Notes: generated by a model not told the origin, from the sequence alone. DNA of 64,000 nucleotides from Cephalotus follicularis (GCA_001972305.1 BDDD01000048.1:462062-526061); one strand, 5' to 3'; numbered from the stretch's first letter, positions 43,954 to 55,555 are shown. Translations and numbers: made by a program.

Positions 43954-44524
43954 CCCAACAAGTTATAAATATCTCCAGCATAACTGTCGATCGCCCAAAA
44001 CGGAGCGTGAGAATCATACAATAGAAGATAACAAATATCCAACGCTACAAAAATCAAAGAACATGATAAATGTTCAACAACCCAAAATAAGAGAAAATAA
44101 TAAGTGTTCTCTTTAAATCTCCGTGCATGCTCCATGTCAAGACCACTCCATCAATCTGCTACAGTAGGGGTTAGCCTTTGTCCTCACTCGGCTAAGTGAA
44201 TAAATCCATAATTACAGTTCAAGTAATAAGGCAATGAGTATCATGAATGAATGCATAATGATGAGCCATGTCATGTAATTTTCATAGTAAAAATACCTCC
44301 GTATATACATACAAAAATATATGCATGCTCACAGTATAAGTAGAACTCATATGTTATATCAACACAAGCAATAATATGTTCCCAATAAGGAACCAGACAA
44401 ACAAGTCGTCATAACCGTCGCCACCTCCTGGCCCCAACGTCACGCACTCTTACTCCGCCCCCGTTTGCGAACGGTTTTGGAGCAAGTCCTCCGTAAGTTG
44501 TTTAGCACGGTGGCTGAACCAACG

Positions 44525-44820
44525 ATGTCTTTTACAAAGGCGTCGATGTCTTTTTCATACCAGAGAGTATCAGTTGCGAGCCTTGATTCTAGAGGCTAAA
44601 ATCCAACCCTTTAATCCATTTTAACAACGAATCTCACTCCATAAACGTATAAAGTATGCTACTGGTTAACAACAACACAACCAGAACATCCAATCGAAAT
44701 CAAACAGGCGATCCCAAGTGGCTTAAATGGCCACCTGAAACGAACATCACAGTTCATGCAGTTTCCCAGAAAAGGAGTCGATGTCTTTGTAAAAGACGTC
44801 GATGTCTTTTACAACACAAA
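44525..44820. repeat. second GACGTCGATGTC cluster (LTR L)
   Basis: Four to five motifs such as AGGCGTCGATGTCTTT and AAAGACGTCGATGTCTTT lie inside the predicted LTR intron. They share the arm type of the U3 cluster at 45556-45722. Confidence 0.7.
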
Positions 44821-45555
44821 ACGTGTTTTCCACAATTTTAGCACGCCAAGCCATTTCTAAATCAGTCCTTTACAAAACCAACGTGCATGATCAAGAAATC
44901 ATACATGCATAATCAACTCAGTGTATCACAGTAACACTACAACAAGTCCAGAATCTCAATCCAATCATCAATATGCAATTCACCATGTTATACATTAACT
45001 TAAAACTCAAAATGCACATATAAATCCATCACTTTCCCCTACCTTGTTGTACCAAGTTAGGAACCGGAAAGTCCACCTCTTTAAGTATCCAAACAGGTCA
45101 CAGCAGCCTCTCTAGGTTCGTCCCGTAGCTGCACCAGTGGTTCCAAGGTCCAATCTCCAAGCTCCAAGCTCCAATGGCACACACACACCCACTGGTTTTC
45201 CCGTCTCTCTTTCTTCTGGTGTTATAAAACGAGAGAGAGAAGTGGGGAAGGGTATTTTTATGCAGATGACTCTCACCTAACACCCTTCTTTTGTCATTTA
45301 ACAGTTACCCCCGAGATCTCTCCCACTTCTAAGTTTTCTGCATTTCTTTTTGTTTTCTTTTCTTTTCTTCTGCATGTGGCATGTTAGGATGGCATAAATC
45401 CTTGCATGTTCCATGTGAGGGTAGGTTTTAGTGCTCCTGGTCAGTACACAGACATGCTCAACACGTCGAATCGCACTTGAAAAGGCATTAGGTAAAGCCC
45501 TTAAACAATCCCCTTGCATGTTATTCTGAAGACGAAGAACGTGCTGGCCATTCTA

Positions 45556-45722
45556 ACAAAGGCGACGACGTCTTCCCTTAGACGTCGATGTCTTTTCCAA
45601 TTTGGTAAGAAGGTGTCGATGCTTTCTCCCAATGTCGACGTGCATGTCCCTTCCTTCATGTGTGCCCTGGCTCCCAAAGGAGTCGACGTCTTTTCCAAAG
45701 ACGTCGATGTCTTTGTCCCAGA
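45556..45722. repeat. U3 cluster of GACGTCGATGTC motifs (LTR L)
   Basis: Six motifs, e.g. TTAGACGTCGATGTCTTTT, GTGTCGATGCTTTC and GGAGTCGACGTCTTTT, lie 160-330 bp from the LTR start and upstream of the TATA-like box. Confidence 0.75.
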
Positions 45723-47018
45723 ACGTTGCCGTTTCAAGCTTTAACATACACATTCCATTTCCAAGTCCATATGTAGGGTTTGTAAGCATCTTTTGAGTCC
45801 AAAACTCAACATTCTCATTAATCAAGTTTAACGATTACATCATGAATAGAAATATTACATTCAGAAAAATGCCGGGCGTTACACAATTGCTATCCCAAGA
45901 TTAATTGGAATTGATCTTTCTCTTTGAGTTTCCAAGCCTCTTTCACCAATCACTTCTTTAATTCCAACAGAATATAATCTATACAGTGCATGCATGTAGG
46001 TTCAGTCATTAACCAGTAGGTTTGAGTAACTATCAGTTACAATTACTACTTCAACAGTAGCCTATTATCAATTCCTTAAGTCTTACACTTCCATTTTACA
46101 ACTTCCTCTTGAACTCTTGGTCAATATATCCTTCAATTCCAGATTCCTTGTTTCTAACGTGGGGACAGAAGGTGTATATAGATACTTAAGAGAATCAATG
46201 TACATTTATCTTGACAACTAACAACATCTATAATCCAAGTTAGAGTTACCAATAATTTCCTTAGCTTCACATCCATTATTTCTTAATCCCTCTCATTATC
46301 ATTTCTAATTGTAGCATTATGGACAGAAGATATTAAATATTCCTAGTCACATTCTTGACATATTACAACATCAGTAGGGAGCTCGAATTTGATACTTACC
46401 AGGAGATATCCAAAGCTTCCAAGTCTTTCTTTGAGCTCACCGAATCCTCAAATGCAAGCTTTCCCAAATTTTCAGCAATTCTCCTCAACTTTAGTGTTTT
46501 CTAACTCACATTCAGCTTATGGACAGCTGATATAAAGCTTCGAATTCGCCAGATTCTCCTAACTCAGCCTTCTCTCCTTCTCTCTCTTACATGCACTTCT
46601 TTTCTTACCTTTTCTCTTCTATTTTTGCAGGTTGCAGGTCTGCAATTCTTCCAGAGGGAATAGAGGACATGCAAGGTATTCCCCTTGTATGTTATGGCAG
46701 GTGGTGACACGCATTCTTCATGCATGCCACGGCTAGAACACCTGTCCTCCTTGTCTCTACGCATGCCAGATGTCTGTTCTGTACCAATCCAGTCGACTGT
46801 CTTCGACAGGCAGTCGACTGTCCACTCTCGCCTCAGACAGTCGACTGTTCCCCTGTGACAGTCGGCTGTCGATGGCTGTTTTAGGTTATTTTAGGTTCCT
46901 TTGCACAAATAAAACTAGCAACCACAAATCGTATAATAATTGGACATTAAATTCAAGTAAGTGCACATTTTATTCATCAATATCACAATGTACACGAATT
47001 GAATTTGCGGTTATTACA

Positions 47019-47470
47019 TTCCCCCCATCCTTAAAGAAAATTCGTCCTCGAATTTAGCCCTTACATTACATTCCGAACAAGTGGGGAAATGTCTCCCTCA
47101 TTTCGTCCTCACGCTCCCACGTAGCTTCCTCCGCTCCGTGAAAACGCCACAGCATGTTAACCATAGGAATGGTCTTGTTCCTTAGAACCTTTTCCATTCG
47201 ATCCACTATCCTTGTCGGCCTTTCCTCATATGTCAATCTAGGACTAATGAATCTAGGGTCATAGTTCAAAATGTGAGATGGGTCGGGTACGTATTTCTGT
47301 AGCATGGAGACATGAAATACGTTATGCACGTCCGACAGACTAGGCGGTAGTGCAATCAGGTATGCTAACTCCCCCACTCTCTCCAGTATCTCGTAAGGTC
47401 CAATATACCTTGGAGCCAACTTTCCCTTGAGGCCAAAACGGTGTATCCCTTTCGAAGGCGAGATCTTCAA
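47019..47470 (-). pseudogene. pol: integrase C-terminus and chromodomain (D)
   Basis: A 134-residue stretch has KISPSKGIHRFGLKGKLAPR, IGPYEILERVGELAYLIALP and the chromodomain (RIVDRMEKVLRNKTIPMVN and WRFHGAEEATWEREDEMRE, ending FPHLFGM). Two conserved aromatic residues of the chromodomain cage are partly replaced, as in Tekay-type elements. A one-base shift near 47480-47497 separates it from the integrase core. A KFEDEFSLRMGG remnant and the purine tract follow. Confidence 0.9.
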
Positions 47471-48240
47471 GAAAACATGATCCCCCTTCTCGAATTCTAG
47501 CTTCCTCCTTTTGCTATCGGCGTAACTCTTTGCCGGCTTTGTGCAGCTAGCAGACTCTTCTTGATCATTTCCACTTTATCAGTGGTCTCCTGTACCAAGT
47601 CGGGTCCCAGTACTTGTCTCTCACCTACCTCGTCCCAGCAAATAGGTGATCTGCATTTTCTCCCATACAAAGCTTCATAGGGAGCCATTCCAATGCTGGT
47701 GTGAAAACTGTTGTTGTAGGAGAACTCAATCAGAGCTAGATGATCCTCCCAACTCCCAGCAAAATCAATCATGCAAGCCCGTAACATATCCTCCAGAGTC
47801 TGAATAGTACGCTCGGACTGTCCGTCAGTCTGTGGGTGGAATGCAGTGCTAAAGTTCAAGGTTGTTCCCATTGCTGTTTGGAATTTCTTCCAGAACCTTG
47901 AAGTAAATCTAGCATCTCGGTCGCAGACAATACTGACCGGCACTCCATGCAATCTCACTATCTCCTGGATATACAATCGAGCAAGCTTCTCGATAGAATA
48001 CGTCATGTTCATCGGAAGAAAGTCAGCAGACTTAGTAAGCCTGTCCACTACTACCCACACTGCATCATGCTGATTTCGTGACCTCGGCAATCCCGATACG
48101 AAGTCCATGGTCACATGCTCCCATTTCCATTCAACCACTGGTAGCGATTGTAGGAGTCCCGCGGGTTTCTGATTTTCGGCCTTCACCCTCTGACAGGTCA
48201 AACATCTTGCTACATATTCAACAATCTCTCATTTTAAACC
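47471..48240 (-). pseudogene. pol: integrase core (D)
   Basis: A 234-residue open stretch has the CTXC end of the zinc motif (MTCQRVKAE), the first Asp (VTMDFVSGLPRS), the second (CDRDARFTSRFW) and the catalytic Glu (ERTIQTLEDMLRAC). The GMAPYEALYGRKCRSP motif follows. The HH half lies in the upstream stretch ([15 protein letters not shown]), separated by one stop near 48229. The frame is lost just before the C-terminal domain (SRQRVTPIAKGGS). Confidence 0.92.
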
Positions 48241-49398
48241 ACTCCACCAGTAATTCTTTTTCAGGTCATGCCACATCTTGGTACTTCCTGGGTGAACACT
48301 GTATCTCGATTTGTGAGCTTGTTGCAGTAGCTCATTCTTGATGCCCTCGTCATTCGGAACACATATTCTCCCTCGGAACCTCAATATGCCATCAGTATGA
48401 ATGGAGAACTCAGAATCAGTGTCTAGGTTCTCACGAATACTCCACAATTCAGTATCACTATACTGAGCCGTCAGAATACGTTCGAGAAGTTCCGGTTGTG
48501 CTCTCAGACTTTCCACAATAACTCCTCGGGAAACCATGAAAGGATTCCATCTCTGAAATTCCTCCAATAACTTCCACTGTGAAACCATTGCTCCAGCAAT
48601 CATTGCCTTGCGGCTCAGCGCATCAGCCACTACATTCGCCTTTCTTGGGTGGTATTGAATGTTACAGTTGTAGTCATTAAAGAATTCCACCCATCGCCTC
48701 TGTCTCATGTTAAGCTCCTTCTGGGAAAACAAATACTTCAAACTCTTATGGTCAGTAAAGATCTCAAACTGCGCACCATAGAGGTAGTGCCTCCATTTCT
48801 GCAGAGCAAACACTATGGCTGCCAACTCAAGATCGTGTACGGGATAATTTTCCTCGTACGACTTTAACTTCCTTGATGCGTATGCAATCACCCTGCCATG
48901 ATGCATAAGTATGCATCCCAATCCTTTCCCATAAGCATCAGTGTAGAAAGTAAATCCCTCATTACCCTCCGGTAATGCCAATACTGGAGCCGAAATCAAC
49001 CAACTCTCCAACTCTTGGAAACTTGCCTCACAAGAATCATCCCACACAAAATTGGACTTCTTCTGAGTCAACCGTGTCAGTGGTGTAGCAAGCTTCGAAA
49101 ACCCTTTGATGAATCTCCTGTAGTAGCCAGCCAATCCAAAGAAACTACGAACCTCCGTAACATTCCTCGGTTGGGGCAAATCAAGAATACTCTCAATCCT
49201 CAAAGGATCCACTGACAATCCTTCACTCGACACAATATGACCTAGGAAAGTCACATGATCCAGCCAAAATTTGCACTTGCTGAATTTGGCGTATAGATGT
49301 TCCTTCCGTAGTGTCTGCAATACAATCCTCAAGTGCTGCATGTGTTCCTCAATGCTCTTTGAGTAGATCAGGATGTCATCTAGGAAAATAATGGCAAA
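48241..49398 (-). pseudogene. pol: RT palm, RNase H and integrase zinc region (D)
   Basis: A 370-residue open stretch. RT continues from the palm, then [14 protein letters not shown] and the thumb ([16 protein letters not shown]). RNase H keeps its acidic residues: [34 protein letters not shown] and [10 protein letters not shown]. The integrase HH motif lies at the end. The RT catalytic [10 protein letters not shown] sits at about 49360-49390, just after a stop at the LD-stop-FA position, so the active site falls between two open stretches. Confidence 0.92.
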
Positions 49399-49947
49399 CT
49401 AGTCAAGATAAGGTTGGAGCACTCTGTTCATCAGACACATAAAGGCTGCAGGAGCATTTGTCAAACCAAATGGCAGTATCAGAAATTCGTAATGCCCATA
49501 TCTGGTTCGAAATGAGATATTCTCCACATCACCATCTCTGATCCTCAACTGATGATAACCTGTTCTTAGGTCAAGTTTGGAGAATACAGTTGAGCCTTGC
49601 AACTGGTCGAACAACTCCTCAATATGTGGCAGAGGATACTTGTTCTTCACCGTCACTTGATTTAGCAGTCTGTAGTCGATGCATAGCTGCATCGATCCAT
49701 CCTTCTTCTACACAAACAGAATCGGTGCTCCCCACGGTGATACACTCGGTCTGATAAATCCCTTGTCAAGATAATCCTGCAATTGGACTTTCAACTCCTT
49801 CAGTTCGGCAGGGGCCATTCGGTTCGGTGCTCGGGATATAGGAGCAGTTCCAGGTAACAACTCAATACTGAACTCTATATCCCTCTCCGGTGGCAACGAA
49901 GTGAGTTCATCTGGAAACACATCAGGAAATTCACATACAACAGGCAC
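49399..49947 (-). pseudogene. pol: RT fingers (D)
   Basis: Two stretches split by one stop (KK-to-stop near 49705): [20 protein letters not shown] to [17 protein letters not shown], and [20 protein letters not shown] to [20 protein letters not shown]. The RT fold is complete apart from the two stops. Confidence 0.92.
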
Positions 49948-50787
49948 TCATTCAATACTGGGCGTACCTTTCGTATGATCAATCACATACGCCAAATAGC
50001 CTTCGCATCCTTGCTTGAGATACTTCTGTGCTCGAGTATATGAAATGATCAGAGCAGTAACATTCTTCTCTCCAATAAACTTGCACTCAGTCCCATCTTG
50101 AAGGTAAAATGTCATCATCTTGTTGTAGCAATCAACACAAGCATGATGAGTATACAGCCAGTCCATTCCCAAGATTACATCAAAATCCCGGATAGGTAAC
50201 ACTATCAGGTCAGCAGATAATTGAATCCCAGCTACCATGATCTCACAGTCTTTCATAATAGTATCAGATAGAAGACAAGTACCCGCAGGAGTACTCACTT
50301 CCAATACGTAAGGTAGTCTAGAAGTAATACCATGCAAATTGCGAGCAAATTCAGATGCAACGAATGAGTGTGTCGCACCAGGGTCAATCAACACATGAGC
50401 TAGTATGCCAGATATGTAAATAGTACCTCCCACAACAGTAGTAGATTCTGGCACATCATCTTTAGATAAGGTGTAGACCCTACCTTTCACGATTCCCTTC
50501 GCGGTATCCTTCCACGGTTGAGCTGCCGTAACACTACCACTAGCACCAGCACTTCCCTGTTGGCCGCATGCTTGATCCCTCATCATTGGGCAATTACTCA
50601 GCATGTGATCTTGTGAACCACACCTCAAGCACTTTCCCATCTTCTTCCAGCATTCAGTCTCATCATGGTTCTGACGACCACAAAAAGCACATCCACCTGC
50701 ATTCTGTTGACTGTTTCGGCTAGGAGTCCTTGATCGTGAATTACTGCGTCGAGAACCTCCTTGCCCACGGTTACTAGACTTTGCCAT
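49948..50787 (-). pseudogene. gag-pol: Gag zinc knuckles and protease (D)
   Basis: A 279-residue open stretch. A Ser/Arg/Asn-rich basic region is followed by two Cys/His clusters (CAFCGRQNHDETEC and CLRCGSQDHMLSNC), then the aspartic protease. The protease active site reads VLIDPGATHSFVA where relatives have D-T-G or D-S-G, so the usual hydroxyl residue is Pro. LPIRDFDVILGMDWL (flap and second-half motif) is intact. The protease end reads into the RT linker. Confidence 0.9.
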
Positions 50788-51618
50788 TCTAGAAGGATTA
50801 TTACTCCCCTACCCCTGTGACTGTACGACCCTCGGTTGATTTACATGAGTCTGTTCTGCTCTCCTTTCATTGGCATCGGCTTCTAGAACCATCGCTCTTT
50901 CCGTTGTAGCAGTAATAGTTTTGATCTAATGTCAAGTCGAAGGCCTTTGAGGAACCTTCGGATCATCCGTGATTCACCCTCCACAAGATAAGGTGTATGT
51001 CTCGCCAGTTCCACAAATCTGGTCTGGTACTGAGCTACCGTCATGTCTCCTTGACGTAACTCCATCAGTTCTGTCTCCGTCACGTTCTATCTGCGGCACA
51101 TAAGCATCAAGGAACTCAGACTGAAATCTGTCTCAAGTCCTGTCAAGTCCACGGGCTTCCCATTTTACATCAGTCCTTTCCCACCAGTAAGTAGCCTCTC
51201 CCCATAAGCGGTACACAGCAAAATTGAGTTTCTGCTCATCGGTATACTCCAAAGCAGCAAATATTTTCTCCAGGTCTTTAATCCACTGCTCGACCAAAGT
51301 AGCATTCAGTTCACCATTGAAAGTCGGAGGATTCTGTCTCATAAACCGCTCCAAATCTCGGCCAAATCCACCGGCATGGCAAGCTTCAGGTGCCTGCTGA
51401 TAAGTCTGGTTAGCCTCGTACATTTGCCAAATCTGTTCCATGTTGTCCGCGTTTGCTTGCATCTGCTGTTGAAAGAGATTAGCCATGCGGTCAAACTCGT
51501 CATAAACTGGGGGAACATTCACTCCTTCGTTCACCGTCGGGTCATTTCCAGGTACCGGCGGTGCGTTGACACCTTCATCAGCTCTACACCTTCCTCTTCT
51601 TCCTCTTCGGAGATCCAT
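50788..51618 (-). pseudogene. gag: Gag capsid region (D)
   Basis: The start at 51618 (MDLRRGRRGRCRADEG) lies about 90 nt after the primer-binding site. 51133-51618 has the N-terminal Gag with FMRQNPPTFNGELNATLVEQ and KLNFAVYRLWGEATYWWE. After a break near 51090-51132, 50883-51083 holds the second half (LRQGDMTVAQYQTRFVELAR and RMIRRFLKGLRLDIR), then a stop near 50883. Two or three breaks in about 830 bp. It forms the particle shell in the family. Confidence 0.9.
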
Positions 51619-51706
51619 TCAGTTTCCTATATGGAGTGACATAATCATTAGGAAACAATCCACTTAATTTCCGAGAAACTTATCCCAGCTAGCATATATG
51701 GAATAT

Positions 51707-51718
51707 GCTCTGATACCA
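51707..51718 (-). other. primer-binding site of D
   Basis: On the minus strand TGGTATCAGAGC, a perfect match to the complement of initiator tRNA-Met, four bases after the LTR end. Confidence 0.92.
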
Positions 51719-51721
51719 TGC

Positions 51722-54258
51722 TGTAACACCCCGTTATTTCATTTACATTAGACAAGCATATATGGTGATATCAGAAATAAGCATAATAATCCAGCATTCC
51801 CATAAACAAATCCAATACATAAGTCATCCGCACGCATGCCATACTACGTGCGGGTACAAACCAACCCAAATATCCTTATACCTAAGGAAGTACAATAGTA
51901 ACACTGGGTATGATCCGTTCAATACAAAATACAGTACATCGACAAAATAACAACCTTAAGATGACAAAAGAAGCTCTCCAATCTTCAGCAGCAATCTCCC
52001 AAACGTCCTTGCTTAATCTGAAATTGTAGGGGTTAGCCGTTGTCCTCACTTGGCTAAGTAGGAAGATAATGCATGCTAAGGAATATATGAATGCAACATG
52101 TATGATAGTTTATATTTAAAATATCATTTAAGTATGCCAATATATAAGCAATCATGCCAAGTGGCCATAGACAATACAATGAAAGCATACCGCACAAGGG
52201 TACAATCAATTCATACTGTGGTTTGGGTGTCACAAGTCACTAACTCCTAGCACCAACTGCGCACCACCTATCTATCACCCTACACTCCGAAGATCATAGA
52301 TCAGGTAACATTTACTACCGGCGTTAGCGAGCAGTTTAACAATAAGATCTGCAATGCAGACAGTTTTGGGTGTGTACTCTAGCCAACTCCTGGCACATAG
52401 GACCACCTCCTTTAGCCAGTGACATCTGCCATCAGTCGACTAATTGGCAATAACAAGGACAATCAATTCAATCATTTCAGTTCAATAATAATATTACATA
52501 TATAAATAATATGCAATATCAAGTGTTTTCTTTAGAAACATATATCAATTCAGTGATCGTACATCTCATAAGAGGAAAACGATATCAATAGTGGTTTCCA
52601 ATTTGGAAACAAAACAGTAGGTATCTCTCATCAGAGGAAAATAAGTAGTTCATTTAGCAATAATCTTTCATTTGGAAGGATAGTTAATATCATAAATTGT
52701 GCATATAGCACATAGTTTGTTCAATCTGTGTAAATATGAAATCAATAGGGTTTGTAACAGTGACTAGTATATACCAATTAACAGTAGCATATACAGAGAC
52801 AATATCAAAACAGTAGTAATTCAAATTAAGGCCAAACAGGTCCTATATCAGAACTTTAACCCAGGACAGTCGGCTGTTCTCAAGAACAGTCTTTTTTTTT
52901 TGAGCAGTCGACTGTTTTCCCTTCACAGTTGACTAGATGCATTGAGTAGTCGACTGTCATGAAGAACAGTCGACTGCTTCTGCCCAGAAATGCAGGCAGT
53001 AGCAGGTTGTATATATTTCAATGTACAATTTCTAACTAATCCAACACATGCAATCATACAGAAAATAAACATACATGATATGCATAAAATATCTTCCATA
53101 AACATGTCATTACCCCCCTACCTCAATTGCTATCCCAAGATCAATTGTAATTGATCTTTCTCTTTGAGTTTCCAAGCCTCTTTCACCAATCACTTCTTTA
53201 ATTCCAGTAGAATATAATCTATACAGTGCATGCATGTAGGTTCAGTCATTAACCAGTAGGTTTGAGTAACTATCAGTTACAATTACTACTTCAACAGTAG
53301 CCTATTATCAATTCCTTAAGTCTTAGACATCCATTTTACAACTTCCTCTTGAACTCTTGGTCAATATATCCTTCAATTCCAAATTCCTTGTTTCTAACGT
53401 GTGGACATAAGGTGTATATAGATACTTAAGAGAATCAATGTACATTTATCTTGACAACTAACAACATCTATAATCCAAGTTAGAGTTACCAACAATTTCC
53501 TTAGCTTCACATCCATTATTTCTTAATCCCTCTCAATATCATTTCTAATTGTAGCATTATGGACAGAAGATATTAAATATTCCTAGTCACATTCTTGACA
53601 GATTACAACATCAGCAGGGAGCTCCAATTTGAAACTTACCAGGAGATATCCAAAGCTTCCAAGTCTTTCTTTGAGCTCACCAAATCCTCAAATGCAAACT
53701 TTCCCAAATTTTCAGCAATTCTCCTCAACTTTAGTGTTTTCTAACTCACATTCAGCTTATGGACAGCTGATATAAAGCTTTGAATTCGCCAGATTCTCCT
53801 AACTTAGCCTTCTCTCCTTCTCTCTCTCACATGCACTTCTTTTCTTACCTTTTCTCTTCTATTTTTGTGGGTTGCAGGTCTGCAATTCTTGCAGAGGGAA
53901 TAGAGGACATGCAAGGTATTCCCCTTGCATGTTATGGCAGGTGGTGACACGCATTCTTCATGCATGCCACGACTAGCACACCTGTCCTCCTTGTCTCTAC
54001 GCATGCCAGATGTCTGTTCTGTACCAATCCAGTCGACTGTCTTCGACAGGCAGTCGACTGTCCACTCTCGCCTCAGACAGTCGATTGTTCCCCTGTGACA
54101 GTCGGCTATCGATGGCTGTTTTAGGTTATTTTAGGTTCCTTTGCACAAATAAAACTAGCAACCACAAGTCGTATAATAATTGGACATTAAATTCAAGTAA
54201 GTGCACATTTTATTCATCAATATTACAATGTACATGAATTGAATTTGCGGTTATTACA
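51722..54258 (-). repeat. 5' LTR of D (2.54 kb)
   Basis: On the minus strand it starts TGTAATAACCGC (54258) and ends GGGGTGTTACA (51722). It differs from the 3' LTR by scattered substitutions, a T-run insertion near 52890 and a 32-bp deletion near 51824. The donor-like CTCCTG|GTAAGT has its first intron base at 53639 and the acceptor ATTTCAG ends at 52018, a 1622-nt candidate intron. CAGTCGACTG clusters lie at 54025-54115 and 52860-52985. Confidence 0.93.
51828..51853 (-). other. U5 stem-loop SL1 (D, 5' LTR)
   Basis: On the minus strand CCGCACGT pairs with GCGTGCGG (inner T.G) around AGTATGGCAT. The loop has one change (GGG to GGC). Confidence 0.75.
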
Positions 54259-54263
54259 AGGTG

Positions 54264-54868
54264 GCTTTAAGAGCTTGCACACACACTACTTATGGTTGGT
54301 TGCTCTTCTTTATATATTGTTAAACATGCATAAAAACGAAAATAATTTTAACCTAATTACAATCCGTCTAAAATCTAAAACTTTCCATTTTTTTGTTGCC
54401 TGATACGTCGGAAGCGTCGACGCTTATGTTGAAAGCGTTGGCGCTTTGTGCACTTTGGTTTAGTCTTCAATCGTAACCGCTGATGCTTTGCATATGATGT
54501 TTACGGTTTGCCTAATGCACTGACACTTTCCTAGAAAGCGTCGCCGCTTTAAGTGTGTAAAAAAATTGTTATCTTCTATGTACCAAAGCGCTGATATTTT
54601 GTCTCTTAACCACTGTCGTTTAATCTTTAAGCGCTAATGCTTTCCATATGACCGTCAACGCTTTGCTCTAGTTTTCTGCATAAAATTGTCAGTTCTTCAC
54701 GCTTTGATCTTCTTGTCTTCAATTCGAGCCAATTCGACTAGTATTAATGCATTTTGATATTTTTGGCCTTGTACCTAAAAATCAAATTGAAACAATCGAA
54801 GTAGTCTGTTCCAAGCAAAAAAACATTATAAATAGATCCTTAAAAATAACACATTTTTATGCTAAACA
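54264..54868 (-). repeat. LTR C, 5' part
   Basis: On the minus strand the LTR starts TGTTTAGCATAAAAATGTG at 54868. The cluster of AAGCGTCGACGCTT motifs at 54405-54720 starts about 150 bp from that end. It continues at 42358 after removal of D and one AGGTG. Confidence 0.82.
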
Positions 54869-55100
54869 AATACCCCCATACATTAACTTTTCTTGTCCTC
54901 AAGAAAATGAAACGGAAAGCTACAACAAAAACAAATACAAATACAAGAACCATAACTTACTTTCGTAGGAATCACGATTGCATTTAGCATTTGCAAGAAG
55001 CCTTTAAACCCCTAGGTGTCGCTAGTGGACGAGTTTTGTCTCGTGAGTGTTTTCAGGCAATAAACACACAAAATTCAGTTCATTAACGCTTTGCTAATAG
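54869..55100 (-). other. internal 3' end of element C
   Basis: On the minus strand, TCTTGAGGACAAGAAAAG and the purine tract TATGGGGGTATT lead into LTR C, as at the 3' end of many plant gypsy elements. No protein homology is readable in these 230 bp. The rest of C lies beyond the E1/Cop2/Cop3 stack, outside the window. Whether C codes for proteins cannot be seen. Confidence 0.6.
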
Positions 55101-55364
55101 TGTAAGCCCCGCGATTATTTGTGAATAGTTGTAATAAATAATATTGTAAAATGGTGCTTTGAATACGTCATTCTATTGACTTATTATATTGTGTTATATA
55201 GTATAATTTTTTTTATGAATTATTGTGGCCAAGCAGCATTAAATGAGTGAAAGGAACAAATATATATTATGGCATATGGGACCCCAAGCGTTAATAATTA
55301 CTTCAAAATGCCAAAGACGGCTCAGCCATTCTCCTATTAAAATGCCTGGCTCGTCAAAAAGGGG

Positions 55365-55555
55365 CATAAAAGAAGAAAGAAGGAGAGCCAGCGGGAGAGA
55401 AGAGAAAAGAGGAAAAGAGAGCCAGCGGGAGATAAGAGAAAAGATAAGAGAAAAAGAAGAAGAAGAAGAAGGAGGAGAAAAGAAGGAAGAGAGGAAAGAA
55501 GAAAGGGAGAAAGAGAGGCAGCGGCAGAGAATAAGAAGTGAGAGAGTTTGGCAGT
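55365..55555 (+). repeat. GA-rich low-complexity tract in LTR E1
   Basis: Almost pure purine, with two copies of GAGAGCCAGCGGGAGA. It produces open frames on both strands that are composition artefacts. Confidence 0.8.

Larger units (their letters stand above)
43783..45883 (-). repeat. solo LTR L inserted in D's 3' LTR
   Basis: It is flanked by CAATT on both sides (43778-43782 and 45884-45888). D's 5' LTR shows the empty site at about 53124 (CCTCAATTGCTATCCC). It is 2101 bp, minus-strand start TGTAACGCCCGGC and end GGGGTGTGACA. TATA-like GCATAAAAATA is at 45253-45263. The donor-like ACAAG|GTAGGGG has its first intron base at 45042 and the acceptor TGTAGCAG ends at 44156. RAGACGTCGAYGTCTTT motif clusters lie at 45556-45722 and 44525-44820. 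Confidence 0.93.
42359..47018 (-). repeat. 3' LTR of D, split by solo LTR L
   Basis: On the minus strand it starts TGTAATAACCGC after the purine tract GGATGGGGGGAA and ends GGGGTGTGACA. About 2.55 kb remain after removing L. The donor-like CTCCTG|GTAAGT starts at 46399 and the acceptor ATTTCAG ends at 42687. CAGTCGACTG clusters lie at 46786-46875 and 43535-43640. Confidence 0.92.
42359..54258 (-). mobile_element. complete Ty3/gypsy chromovirus D
   Basis: It has two LTRs (51722-54258 and 42359-47018), a primer-binding site, gag-pol and a purine tract, flanked by the perfect target duplication AGGTG (42354-42358 and 54259-54263). Its 3' LTR contains solo LTR L. It lies inside LTR C. The coding part is about 4.7 kb with few breaks, making it the youngest gypsy copy here. 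Lineage by chromodomain and domain order: chromovirus, Tekay/Del-like. Confidence 0.93.
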
